Positions 40,861-49,534 of a stretch of DNA of 64,000 nucleotides are shown here, piece after piece. Location: assembly GCA_001768735.1 (NCBI GenBank), contig MEMB01000002.1, forward strand, positions 148,418 to 212,417, in the 5' to 3' direction. Both the position numbers and the translations under genes were made by a program. How positions within the stretch are numbered: the first letter of the stretch is position 1; each line of letters starts with the position of its first letter. The notes beneath the pieces were generated by a model that was not told where the DNA came from, ran no database searches, and saw only the letters and a program-made list of their open reading frames with translations. The stretch is from Alphaproteobacteria bacterium GWF2_58_20. GTDB taxonomy: Bacteria > Pseudomonadota > Alphaproteobacteria > UBA1247.

Positions 40861-42294
40861 TTAGAAGGCCTTGAGTTTGCGGTAGGCGAAGACAACCATG
40901 CGCAGCAACAGGACGCCATGGCGGAAACGTGAAATCTGCGTGCTGCCATAGCTGCGCGCCTGATAGCGAACCGGGATTTCCACCACCTTGAGGTTGAGTT
41001 TGGAGGCACCGAAAATCAGGTCAAAATCGCCAAACGGGTCAAAGTCGCCAAAATAGCTGCGGCCAGCCACGATCTGGTCATAGTGGCGCTTGCGCAAAAC
41101 CTTGGTGCCGCAAAGAGTGTCTGTGAAGCGCTGGTTGAGCAGGAAGCTGAAAATCCATGCAAACGTGGCATTCGCCATGTGGTTGAGGAATCGCATGGCT
41201 TCATTTTCCATCGGATAGACAAGGCGGGTGCCGTTGACAAACTCGGCCTTGCCCGAGGTGATGGCAGCATAATATTTGGGCAGGTCTTCCGGCGGCATGG
41301 TCAGGTCGGCATCCAGGATCATGAGGATGTCGCCGCGCGCCATGCCAAAACCGTGCCGTACCGCATCGCCCTTGCCTTTTCCGGGCTGGACGGAAACCTT
41401 GATGTCAAGTTGCGGATAGGCCTTGATGACGCGGTTGATCTCGTCCAGGGTTCCATCGCTGCTGTGGCCCTCCACAAACAGGATTTCCATGTTCTTGCAA
41501 AAACGGGGAGTGCGGGTGATGGCGGCCTCGATGTTGCCCTTTTCATTGCGGCAGGGCACCAGAACCGTGCAGGAAAGTTCACCAAGGGGCGGTTGACGCC
41601 TTGAGCGCAGAACGGTGTAGGAGCGCAGGCAGAGGCCCCGGATGAAGGGAAGTGGGGCAAAAACCTTGTTGAGGAAGGGGCCGATGCCAAAGGCATGTTT
41701 GGGGAAGATCTGGCGCCATTCATGCTTGATCTCCTCAAAATCAGAGAGGCTGAGGATGGCACCGATATCGGCAGCCGACAGCCAGCTTTGGGGGGAGGAT
41801 GGGCGTTTCATGCCCAGTTTTTCGCTAAAGGTCAGGATGGGGCGCCACAAGGGGGTGTGGTAGGCCACAATCATGCGGGTATCCGGCGAGCAGAGCCCAT
41901 GCAGACCATCAAAGGTTTTTTGCACGTCACGCAGCTCACCGATGCAGTCCGTCATGATAATGATGTCAAAAGGCCCATCCTTGGCAAGGTCTGCCACAAA
42001 GTCCGGGTTTTCAATGTCGCCGCAACGAAAGTCCATATCCTCATGGCGAGAGGATGCCAGCGCAACCATCTTGGGAGAGATGTCAACGCCAATGCCGGTT
42101 TTTGGAGCCAGGGCCGCCAGCATGTCGCCATTGCCGCAGCCAAGGTCGAGAACCTTGAGGCCTTCCGGCACAAGGAAGCGCATGTAGCGGGCATCCTCGT
42201 CATGGAAATACTGGTTTTTCCCAGCCCATATTCCGGCATCTTCCGCCCGTGCATCGTAAAAGTCATGGACTGACTGTGTTTGTGGCTCCAGCAT
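40861..42294 (-). CDS. Methyltransferase / family 2 glycosyltransferase fusion
   Basis: A 477-residue two-domain protein. The N-terminal half is a SAM methyltransferase (VLDLGCGNGDMLAALAPKTG, FDIIIMTDCIGEL). The C-terminal half, from about residue 235, is a GT2 enzyme of the dolichyl-phosphate-mannose-synthase type (CTVLVPCRNEKGNIEAAI, GHSSDGTLDEI, ILDADLTMPPEDLPKYY, DTLCGTKVLRK, YGSTQISRFRHGVLLLRMVV). GT2 enzymes of this type load a sugar onto a lipid phosphate, which would feed GT-C enzymes encoded downstream. Both activities in one chain is a notable arrangement. The ATG at 42294 is preceded by AGGAAAAG; it overlaps the flippase-like gene by 32 bases. Confidence 0.85.
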   Translation of the reverse strand: MLEPQTQSVHDFYDARAEDAGIWAGKNQYFHDEDARYMRFLVPEGLKVLDLGCGNGDMLAALAPKTGIGVDISPKMVALASSRHEDMDFRCGDIENPDFVADLAKDGPFDIIIMTDCIGELRDVQKTFDGLHGLCSPDTRMIVAYHTPLWRPILTFSEKLGMKRPSSPQSWLSAADIGAILSLSDFEEIKHEWRQIFPKHAFGIGPFLNKVFAPLPFIRGLCLRSYTVLRSRRQPPLGELSCTVLVPCRNEKGNIEAAITRTPRFCKNMEILFVEGHSSDGTLDEINRVIKAYPQLDIKVSVQPGKGKGDAVRHGFGMARGDILMILDADLTMPPEDLPKYYAAITSGKAEFVNGTRLVYPMENEAMRFLNHMANATFAWIFSFLLNQRFTDTLCGTKVLRKRHYDQIVAGRSYFGDFDPFGDFDLIFGASKLNLKVVEIPVRYQARSYGSTQISRFRHGVLLLRMVVFAYRKLKAF

Positions 42295-43222
42295 GGGGCG
42301 CTTTTCCTTTTCGTAAAATCCAGAGGACTCCGCCCGGGAGTCCTGCAAATGAAATGAGTAGTCCAAATGCCAGCGATAACGCAAGGGCATCGGCGGACAC
42401 AATTCCGGTTTTGCCAAGAATGAAAACCATGACGCCTTCACGAATGCCCCATCCGGCAAGGGAAATGGGCAGAACCGTGAGCAGGATGACGGGCGGGATG
42501 AGAACCATGGCATCCAGGAATCCCAGCGGGATGGACATCATGCGGGCCATCATGAACATGACGGCGACGGTCATGAAATGGGTGAGGATGGACAGGGTCA
42601 TGATCAGCCCGCCGTGACGGCTGGTGGGCATGATGCAGCGCATGTCGCGCGTGAATTCGGCCATGAAGATGGAAAGTTTCTTGAAGGGAATGAAACGGGC
42701 CATCCATTCCCCCAGAAGAAGGCAGAGGGCGAAACCGCAAAGCCCGCCAGCAACCAGCAGCGTGAGGGCGGTGCGCATGGCATGGCTCAGGATGATGGTA
42801 TAAAAGAGGGGCAGGGTGGCTGCGGCCATGAGCATGAGGGCCAGAAGCGCCACCACGCGATCCGCAAGGACGCTGGAGGTGGCCCGGGCTACGGGCATTC
42901 CGGCCCTGGTGGCAAGCACCACCCGCACAACATCGCCGCCAATGGTGGAGGGCAGGGTCTGGTTGAAGAATTGGCCAATGAAGGTGAGAACCTGCGCATC
43001 CCTGAAAGAAAGCCCTGTTCCGCATGTCCGGGTAATGAGCTGCCAGCGCCAGCCCACCAGCGTGATCTGGAAAAGGACAAGGGAAAGCACCACAAGGATG
43101 CCGGGCCCATTCACCTGCGTCATGCGGTCAAGAACAGGGGCGGGGTCTGCTGCATGCAGTAATATCCCGACAAGGAGCAAGGATACAAGCAGTTTGGCGA
43201 TGAGCGAAAAGGTTTTTTTCAT
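42263..43222 (-). CDS. LPG-synthase-type membrane protein (UPF0104), possible lipid-linked sugar flippase
   Basis: A 319-residue polytopic membrane protein of the lysylphosphatidylglycerol-synthase TM family (AglD/YbhN-like). Seven or eight helices are visible; the family signature is NQTLPSTIGGDVVRV with ATSSVLADRVVALLALM. Members act as flippases or partners in lipid and glycan export. It is the first gene of the minus-strand run 43222-34207. The ATG at 43222 has AAGG five bases upstream; longer frames are not supported. Confidence 0.82.
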   Translation of the reverse strand: MKKTFSLIAKLLVSLLLVGILLHAADPAPVLDRMTQVNGPGILVVLSLVLFQITLVGWRWQLITRTCGTGLSFRDAQVLTFIGQFFNQTLPSTIGGDVVRVVLATRAGMPVARATSSVLADRVVALLALMLMAAATLPLFYTIILSHAMRTALTLLVAGGLCGFALCLLLGEWMARFIPFKKLSIFMAEFTRDMRCIMPTSRHGGLIMTLSILTHFMTVAVMFMMARMMSIPLGFLDAMVLIPPVILLTVLPISLAGWGIREGVMVFILGKTGIVSADALALSLAFGLLISFAGLPGGVLWILRKGKAPHAGATNTVSP

Positions 43223-43322
43223 GCGGCCTTGAAAGCGGGTAAAAACGGGAAACGTATTGCTTGTAATGCACCCGCCCAGCTTTTTCAATCCAGGATGTAT
43301 GGAAAATGCGTTTGTTGAAATC

Positions 43323-45323
43323 TTATTTCCGGAGTTTCAGCGTGCGGGCATTGGCGGCGCTGATAATGGTGCTTCCAGCCATGAGAATGGCACCAATCGC
43401 CGGACTGAGCGCAATGCCGAAGCGGGCATAAAGAACACCGGCTGCCAGGGGAATCGCCACGATGTTGTAACCGGTGGCCCAGATGAGGTTCTGGATCATT
43501 TTGCCATAAGTGGCCTTTGCCAGATGGATGATGGCCGGCACATCAAGGGGATTGCTGTGGACAAGGATGATGTCTGCGGTTTCAATGGCGACATCGGTTC
43601 CTGCGCCGATTGCGATGCCGACTTGAGCCTGTGCAAGCGCCGGGGCATCGTTTACACCATCTCCCACCATGGCCACAATCAGTCCTCGTTCTTGGATTTC
43701 CTTGATTTTTTCTGATTTCTGTCCAGGCAAGATTCCGGCAATGGCCTCATCCAGGCCAGTTTCACGGGCCACCCAATCTGCAACCTTTTGGTTGTCTCCT
43801 GTCAGCATGATGCAGGAGATTCCCATCTCTTTCAGGCGCTGGATGGCCATTCGGGATTCAGGGCGGATGATGTCGGTCAGGGCGATGGCGCCCATTATCT
43901 GCTCATTTTCCAGTACAAACACAACGGTTTTGCCTTCGGCATTCAGGGTCGTGATTCTGGAATCTTCAACGTTCAGGTGCTTGCTTTCCAGATATCCGGG
44001 GCTGACTACCTTGAATTCGCGGCCTTCCACCAAGCCTTTGATCCCTACGCCCGGGATGGCTGAAACATCTTCGACAGCCTTGTGGGGGGCGGAAAATGCA
44101 GAAATTCCCCGGGCGATAGGATGTTCCGAATGGGCCTCAAGGGCGGAGGCATAAGCAACCAGATCGTTTTCAGAGGTTTTATCATCAAGGGGGAGGATGT
44201 CGGTGATGCCAAATTCTCCCTTGGTCAAGGTTCCCGTCTTGTCAAAAACAATGGCCTGGATGTTGCGGGCCATTTCAAAGGCACTGCGGTTGCGGATCAA
44301 AAGCCCGTTTTGGGCGGCAAGTGCGGTCGAGACGGCGACAACCAGTGGTACGGCAAGGCCTAGGGCGTGGGGGCATGCAACCACCATGACAGACACCATA
44401 CGCTCCAGGGCAAAGGCCAGGGGCATCTGGCTGAAAACAAGCCAGCCAGCAAGGGGCATGGCACCAATGAAAAGGGCGGCCATGGTCAACCAGAATGCGG
44501 CCCGGCCTGCCAGGTCCTGGGTTCGGGATTTGCTTTCCTGCGCGGTTCGGACAAGGGTTACAACCTGGGAGAGGAAGGAATCTTCCCCGGTTTTGGTGAT
44601 TTCAATCGTTATGGCACCATCCCCGTTCAGGGCACCGCCAATGATATCGGCACCCATTGTCCGCTCGACCGGTGTGGATTCTCCTGTCAGCATGGCTTCG
44701 TTCAGGAAGGTTTTCCCCTCGATGATGCGGCCGTCGGCGGGCACTTTTTCGCCGGGTTTGACAAGCACGTGATCGCCCGGGGCCAAGTCTTCCAGCTCAA
44801 CGTCTGCAAGGGTGCCGTCCGGCATGAATTTGTGGGCTTCCGAAGGGAGGAGACGCGCAAGGTTTTCCAGTGCGTTTCCTGCTCCCATGACCGATTTCAT
44901 CTCAATCCAGTGCCCCAGCAGCATGATGTCCACCAGGGTTGCCAATTCCCAGAAAAAATCCGTTCCGGACAGCCCCAGAACAATGGCGACGCTGTAAATA
45001 TAGGCCGTGGTGATTGCTGTGGTGACAAGCACCATCATGCCAGGCAGGCGGATTTTAAGTTCTGCAAGCGCGCCCCGGAAGAAGGGAAGACCACCATAAA
45101 AATACACCACGCTGGCGAGCAGGGAGAGTAGAAGCTGGTCGCCGGGAAAGCGCCAGCCCAGATGCAAGGTCTTTTGAACCATTGGGGACAAAAAGAGGAT
45201 GGGCAGTGTCAGGATCAGGCAAATGATAAAGCGTTTCCTGTAATCTGCCACCATGGCCTGATGATGGGCGTGATGCCCCTGCGTGGGAACATGTTGGGAT
45301 TGGTTATGGCATGTGTGGGGCAT
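43323..45323 (-). CDS. P-type copper ATPase, CopB-like (CPH motif)
   Basis: A 666-residue P1B-type ATPase. The N-terminus is His-rich (HTCHNQSQHVPTQGHHAHHQ), the actuator loop has AMLTGESTPVE, the membrane metal site is VVACPHALGLAVP (CPH, the P1B-3 class selective for Cu(II)/Cu(I) export), the phosphorylation site is VFDKTGTLTKG, and the ATP-domain and hinge show HSEHPIARG and VAMVGDGVNDAPALAQA. No heavy-metal-associated (CxxC) domain is present. The ATG at 45323 is chosen because it begins the His-rich region and follows AAGGA. A longer frame starts at 45398. A divergent transporter shares the upstream region. Confidence 0.9.
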   Translation of the reverse strand: MPHTCHNQSQHVPTQGHHAHHQAMVADYRKRFIICLILTLPILFLSPMVQKTLHLGWRFPGDQLLLSLLASVVYFYGGLPFFRGALAELKIRLPGMMVLVTTAITTAYIYSVAIVLGLSGTDFFWELATLVDIMLLGHWIEMKSVMGAGNALENLARLLPSEAHKFMPDGTLADVELEDLAPGDHVLVKPGEKVPADGRIIEGKTFLNEAMLTGESTPVERTMGADIIGGALNGDGAITIEITKTGEDSFLSQVVTLVRTAQESKSRTQDLAGRAAFWLTMAALFIGAMPLAGWLVFSQMPLAFALERMVSVMVVACPHALGLAVPLVVAVSTALAAQNGLLIRNRSAFEMARNIQAIVFDKTGTLTKGEFGITDILPLDDKTSENDLVAYASALEAHSEHPIARGISAFSAPHKAVEDVSAIPGVGIKGLVEGREFKVVSPGYLESKHLNVEDSRITTLNAEGKTVVFVLENEQIMGAIALTDIIRPESRMAIQRLKEMGISCIMLTGDNQKVADWVARETGLDEAIAGILPGQKSEKIKEIQERGLIVAMVGDGVNDAPALAQAQVGIAIGAGTDVAIETADIILVHSNPLDVPAIIHLAKATYGKMIQNLIWATGYNIVAIPLAAGVLYARFGIALSPAIGAILMAGSTIISAANARTLKLRK

Positions 45324-45487
45324 AACAGCTTGTCCTTGAATCATGGAAAAAAAGATCAGGATCCCGACCAGGATACCAAGTTTTTGTGTTGGGAACAATG
45401 GTCAGGCATGTGCCGGGATGCCGGACAGAGAAGTTTGTGTTGTTTTTTTGCGTCATGAAATATAGCTTTCCGGGCAGGAGATTTTCC

Positions 45488-46705
45488 ATGAACATTCTCA
45501 AACCCGTTACCCTTGAACATGCGCCTGCGCTGTTCCGTATTGCGCGCGCCATATCTACGCTCATGTTCGTGTTGCCAGTCGTTGTCCTTTTTTACCAGTA
45601 CAAGGGCTTGACCACAGGGGACTTTTTCCTCCTTCAGGGCATTTTTGCTTTCGCCGTCTTTGTACTTGAGGTGCCCACGGGGTATATTGGCGATCTTTTT
45701 TCGCGGAAGAAGGTCATTGTCGCTTCCCTGTTTTTCTGGTGCGCCGGCTATTTTGTCTGGTATCTTTTTAGGGGGTTTTTCTTTGTTTTTCTTGGTGAGC
45801 TGCTTTTTGGCATTGCCGCAGCCCTGCTGTCAGGCACCGGGGAAGCTTATGTTTTCGATGTTCTTAAAAAGCAGGGCAAGGAAGATTCTTTCCTGAAGGA
45901 ATGGGGGAAGTTCAATACCTGGTCTTTGGCGGGGATGGTGTTCGCCACTTTTACCGGTAGTATCATCTATGACCGGATGGGGCCGGACTTCACGGCCCTC
46001 CTGACAGTTTTCGTGGCCGGGTTGTCTGTTGTTCTCGCCCTTTTCCTGCCCGATGTTCCAGAGGTGCAGCGGGTGGTCGCCCAAGGCAAGAGCAAGTGGC
46101 AGGATATCCTCGATATTTCGAAATATGCGGCAACGCACAGGGAAATCAAGTGGCTCATGCTTTATCCGGCCACCTTTGGCACGGGAACGCTTATTCTCAT
46201 GTGGGGGATGCAGCCGCTGATGAAGCATGCGGAGGTCCCGGTTTTCCTGTTTGGTGTGGTTGTCGGGATAAACCAGTTTTTCCGTATGGGGTTTTCGCAT
46301 TTTGCGCACGGCCTGTTTCACAGGTTTAAAACGAAAGGCTTTTCCCTGCTGCTGTTCGGCGTTCTGATGGCAGGGCTTGCTGCGGCTGTTGCCCTTCCAG
46401 AGGTGAGGTTCCGGCCTCTTGTTTATATCCTGCTGGTACTGGTCGCTTTTGCAGCGGCATCGCAGATTTCCTTGCGTATTGTCACAAGTTCGATGATCAA
46501 CCACCGCATCCGGTCGGATGAACGGGCCACGGTGCTTTCTGTCAGTTCCATGTTCAGCAAGGCGTTCAACGGCGTGGCCATGATTACCCTCAAATTCATG
46601 ATTGATGGCTGGAGTCTTTCGGCGACTTTTGCGGTGTCTGGCCTTGTGATCCTTACGCTCACCGGCATCGCGCTCGCAAAACTCCTGCGGTTGAAACTGG
46701 TGTGA
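45488..46705 (+). CDS. Major facilitator superfamily transporter
   Basis: A 405-residue inner-membrane transporter with 12 predicted helices. The loop between helices 2 and 3 reads VPTGYIGDLFSRKKVIVA, the MFS signature (G-x-x-x-D-R/K-x-G/S-R-K/R). The family with EVPTGYIGD is found near drug or sugar exporters of unknown substrate. GGAG lies eight bases before the ATG. It is divergent from the copper ATPase gene, about 165 bases apart, so a shared metal-responsive control is possible but not shown. Confidence 0.85.
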   Translation: MNILKPVTLEHAPALFRIARAISTLMFVLPVVVLFYQYKGLTTGDFFLLQGIFAFAVFVLEVPTGYIGDLFSRKKVIVASLFFWCAGYFVWYLFRGFFFVFLGELLFGIAAALLSGTGEAYVFDVLKKQGKEDSFLKEWGKFNTWSLAGMVFATFTGSIIYDRMGPDFTALLTVFVAGLSVVLALFLPDVPEVQRVVAQGKSKWQDILDISKYAATHREIKWLMLYPATFGTGTLILMWGMQPLMKHAEVPVFLFGVVVGINQFFRMGFSHFAHGLFHRFKTKGFSLLLFGVLMAGLAAAVALPEVRFRPLVYILLVLVAFAAASQISLRIVTSSMINHRIRSDERATVLSVSSMFSKAFNGVAMITLKFMIDGWSLSATFAVSGLVILTLTGIALAKLLRLKLV

Positions 46706-46768
46706 ATTCCGCCATTTGCTGCGGTAAACGAGCATAATATGATATGGGAAAATGACAGCTTTCCTTGA

Positions 46769-46793
46769 AAACATAAGTAAAAAGCTTATGTTT
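46769..46793. terminator. Hairpin after the MFS gene
   Basis: AAACATAAG and CTTATGTTT form a perfect 9-base-pair stem with a 7-base loop, 63 bases after the MFS stop. A weak T-run follows. It is AT-rich, so it could end transcription or be part of a regulatory site before the ankyrin gene. Confidence 0.45.
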
Positions 46794-46870
46794 ATACCCC
46801 CTTGCCAATTTTCTTTGAAAGGCATATGAGCTGTTATTGCGTGGCTCACAGGTGAAGGATAATAAATCCC

Positions 46871-47374
46871 ATGCCAGATGTGTATGTTGTGCTTCGGATT
46901 GTTGAAGAGGTTGCTCCGGAAAAGCTCGAGGGAATTCTTCATTCCGGCTTTGATGTCAATACCTGTGATGGACACGGGGATAGCGTCCTGTCACATGCGT
47001 TGCGCGTGTACATGACGGATGAATATGATCCCGATACCCTGGCCTGCCTGCCGCGTAATCCGCAGGCTTTACGGCAGGTGGCCATCTTGCTGGAGCATGG
47101 CGCGGATGTGAACGCCCCGATTTTCAAGGGGAATACTCCCCTGCATTTTGCAGTGGCGCACAGTGGGCGGAAAGCCGACAAGCCCTTGTTGAAACTTCTG
47201 CTGAAGCATGGGGCTGACGTGACGCGCAAGAATAGCCATAAATTCACTCCGCTGGATCTTCACCACGGGCCAGAGGTTGAAGCCTTGATCAGGGAATTTG
47301 AGCAGCAGGCAGCATCAGAGCCAATCGCGTCAAGGATGCAACCGCCTGCCCGGAACATCTCGCCCGCAGGTTGA
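46871..47374 (+). CDS. Ankyrin-repeat protein
   Basis: A 167-residue cytoplasmic protein with at least two full ankyrin repeats: QVAILLEHGADVNAPIFKGNTPLHFAVAH followed by LLKLLLKHGADVTRKNSHKFTPLDL. An N-terminal segment EGILHSGFDVNTCDGHGDSVLSHAL is a degenerate first repeat. No other domain is visible. Ankyrin repeats bind proteins; no partner is suggested by the neighbours. The upstream hairpin and the lone position suggest its own promoter. Confidence 0.8.
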   Translation: MPDVYVVLRIVEEVAPEKLEGILHSGFDVNTCDGHGDSVLSHALRVYMTDEYDPDTLACLPRNPQALRQVAILLEHGADVNAPIFKGNTPLHFAVAHSGRKADKPLLKLLLKHGADVTRKNSHKFTPLDLHHGPEVEALIREFEQQAASEPIASRMQPPARNISPAG

Positions 47375-47396
47375 GGTCTGTTTTTACTGGAAGATT

Positions 47397-48140
47397 TCAG
47401 GCTCGGTCCATGAAGGCCATGACTTCGCTGCGGATGTGGCGAATATCATCCGTTTCAGCCAGGAAATCAAAAATGCGTGTCATGGCACCGCTTTCTTTTA
47501 AAATACGCAAGGAAGGCCGGTAATTCATTTCATAAGGCCAGACCACCCAGCGCATCAGCAGGTCCGGGAAGGACGTGATGTCAAGGTTTTCCACTTTTTG
47601 TCCAACAAGAACCTGAGCGACCAGGGCAGGAGATGGCGTGCGCTCCTCAGTGGCAAACTTTTCTTTCAGTTCATCAAAAATCCGGTCGAGGATATCCAGC
47701 TTGTCGGCATCGCGTATGAGGCGGGCAAACCGAAGGCTTTCTTCGGAAAGGTTTGGATCCAGCCATTTCTTGTTGTGCTGGGTGATGGCGGTCAGCACAA
47801 TCTGTCGCTCTGTTTCAGGACATGTGCTCAGCCAGTTCCCATCCCGGACGATCTCCGTGCTGCGCTGGGCATGATCCAGACTTGTTTCATCCATCATGTG
47901 ACCATAAACCGCCAGCTGGGGAAAGCGCCCGACATCGTGAAGGAGGCCGATGGCGGCGGCAGTTGTGGTTGCGCTCTCTGTCCAGTCCAGATCCCGCGCA
48001 ATCCGGATGCAAAAGTTCTGGACGCGAAAGGTGTGATGGTATTTGAGTGTCTTGAGGTAGGAAAGAGCTTCCGGCACCTCGGTCTGCTGGTAGAGGTTTT
48101 CAAAACGCTGGGTCAATTCTTCAAGAAGTGCGCTGTTCAT
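47397..48140 (-). CDS. HD-domain protein
   Basis: A 247-residue protein of the HD superfamily. Motifs are YHHTFRVQNFCIRIARDL (His), GLLHDVGRFPQ (His-Asp), TAITQHNKKWLD (His) and RDADKLDILDRIFD (Asp), a set close to the HD hydrolases of unknown substrate found in proteobacteria. It is the last gene of the minus-strand group starting with uvrA, 44 bases after the MESH1-like gene, so two HD-type hydrolases lie together. Confidence 0.82.
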   Translation of the reverse strand: MNSALLEELTQRFENLYQQTEVPEALSYLKTLKYHHTFRVQNFCIRIARDLDWTESATTTAAAIGLLHDVGRFPQLAVYGHMMDETSLDHAQRSTEIVRDGNWLSTCPETERQIVLTAITQHNKKWLDPNLSEESLRFARLIRDADKLDILDRIFDELKEKFATEERTPSPALVAQVLVGQKVENLDITSFPDLLMRWVVWPYEMNYRPSLRILKESGAMTRIFDFLAETDDIRHIRSEVMAFMDRA

Positions 48141-48184
48141 GGGCGGTTTTTTCTTAGGGATAAAGGTCGGGGGATTTGGTGTGC

Positions 48185-48736
48185 CTATGTTCTGTTCAGG
48201 CGGGATGCTTTCATGTCATGGGCCTTTTCAAAAATGTTTTCAAGCACCGGATGGGTTCCACGCAATTTCTCCACAACCTGGCTGGCCCAATCAAAATAAG
48301 CGGCAATCCGCTCATCGGACCACCCCGCTGGGGGAGAGATTGCCATATCCTGAAGGTTGCAGATCTTGTCTGCCAGTTTGACCAGTTTGGCGCGTGGGCT
48401 GGCATGTGCGGCATGTTCTATCTGCAATTGCTTGCGCTGCTCCTTGGGCAGGCGCTTGTCGTCGGTTGCTTCCAGGACAACATTCGTGATCTCGTCCCCA
48501 AATATGCTTCGGAGTTCATCCGGGGATGTGCTTGTGTCCTCTACCGTGTCGTGGAGCAAGGCGGCGCAAAGCACAACGGGATCGACGATGTCCGCCTCAT
48601 TCACCAGAATGTGCAGGAGGTCAACCGGGTGGTTGATGTAAGGGATGGCATCCGCTCCCTTGCGCCGCTGGTTCTTGTGTTTTTGGGTGGCAAAATGCAG
48701 TGCTTTGACAACAAGCTGGAAATCCTCATTGTTCAT
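48185..48736 (-). CDS. MESH1-like small alarmone (ppGpp) hydrolase
   Basis: A 183-residue protein with the HD domain of the SpoT/MESH1 family and no synthetase or regulatory domain. Family motifs are HKNQRRKGADAIPYINHPVDL, VVLCAALLHDTVEDT (HD), SPDELRSIFGDEI and AKLVKLADKICNLQDM. Such single-domain hydrolases (SAH) remove pyrophosphate from (p)ppGpp; human MESH1 also acts on NADPH. The gene sits between an unknown gene (90 bases upstream) and an HD protein. Confidence 0.88.
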   Translation of the reverse strand: MNNEDFQLVVKALHFATQKHKNQRRKGADAIPYINHPVDLLHILVNEADIVDPVVLCAALLHDTVEDTSTSPDELRSIFGDEITNVVLEATDDKRLPKEQRKQLQIEHAAHASPRAKLVKLADKICNLQDMAISPPAGWSDERIAAYFDWASQVVEKLRGTHPVLENIFEKAHDMKASRLNRT

Positions 48737-48826
48737 GTGTTCTCCTTAACAGGAATAAATGGCAAAAGGGCTTCATAAATGGCCTGACCGCCTTCTCCCT
48801 TCAAGAGAAAGCGTGCCGAATGGCAT

Positions 48827-49534
48827 TCATGATTTTTGTATGTGATAACGTTTTTTTTGGCGGGATATAGCCCATTTGCTTTCATGCCGGACGATGATGG
48901 CTGGCGTTGTGTCCTCAGAAAGCCTCATGTCTGCCCATTTCTGCATGGCTTGTGCGGACGGAAGTTTTGCGGCACGGTTGGGAAATTTTGCGGAATGGTA
49001 AGGAACGAGCTGGAGAACGGCAATGTGCTTTGCCATGAAGGAAAGAGCGTCGCGACATGACGTTAAACCTCCATCCTTTTGTAGCTGTTTGGCAATCTCC
49101 CGGAACCGGCTTTCCCAGTAGATGAAGCCGTTGTGCCAGGAATGTGTGGGGTTGAGATAGAAAAAGGGAAAGTCGTCCTTTGGGGTAAATTCCTGATGAA
49201 GGTTTTTGATGACATCCTGCCGGAAGGCTTCAAAAAGGGGGGCGGGTTCCCGTTCCAGCATGTCATGGGCTGAAAAACCCGGATTGCCCATGAGGATAAA
49301 GATTTTGGCATTTGCAAGGTTGCCGATATAAGGGACCGGCAAAAGCGAGGGCTGGATGATTGTGTTTGTTTGTTCGGGGAACGGGTTCTTGTTCCTGTAA
49401 TCGCTAAATCCGTCATACACAGGCGCGGATAGTTTTGGAGAAACTTGCATGTCTTGTGGGTGAATAAAAGGCGGGGAAGGCGTTTCAAATCCGTTCCAGA
49501 ATTTTATAATGCTTTCGGGTTCAGTTTCATTCAT
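48827..49534 (-). CDS. Unknown protein, co-transcribed with uvrA
   Basis: A 235-residue cytoplasmic protein whose start overlaps the uvrA stop by four bases. It has no membrane helix. Segments [14 protein letters not shown] and [14 protein letters not shown] recall the active-site pair of uracil-DNA-glycosylase-like folds (a GxPG/N-type loop and a late HxS-type loop), but the resemblance is weak and I do not assign the family. The position next to uvrA is consistent with a DNA-repair role (inference). Confidence 0.55.
   Translation of the reverse strand: MNETEPESIIKFWNGFETPSPPFIHPQDMQVSPKLSAPVYDGFSDYRNKNPFPEQTNTIIQPSLLPVPYIGNLANAKIFILMGNPGFSAHDMLEREPAPLFEAFRQDVIKNLHQEFTPKDDFPFFYLNPTHSWHNGFIYWESRFREIAKQLQKDGGLTSCRDALSFMAKHIAVLQLVPYHSAKFPNRAAKLPSAQAMQKWADMRLSEDTTPAIIVRHESKWAISRQKKRYHIQKS

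Noticed and set aside
46769..46793. Possible CRISPR-like or regulatory repeat
   Set aside because: Only one palindrome is seen, with no spacing or further copies; kept as a simple hairpin.
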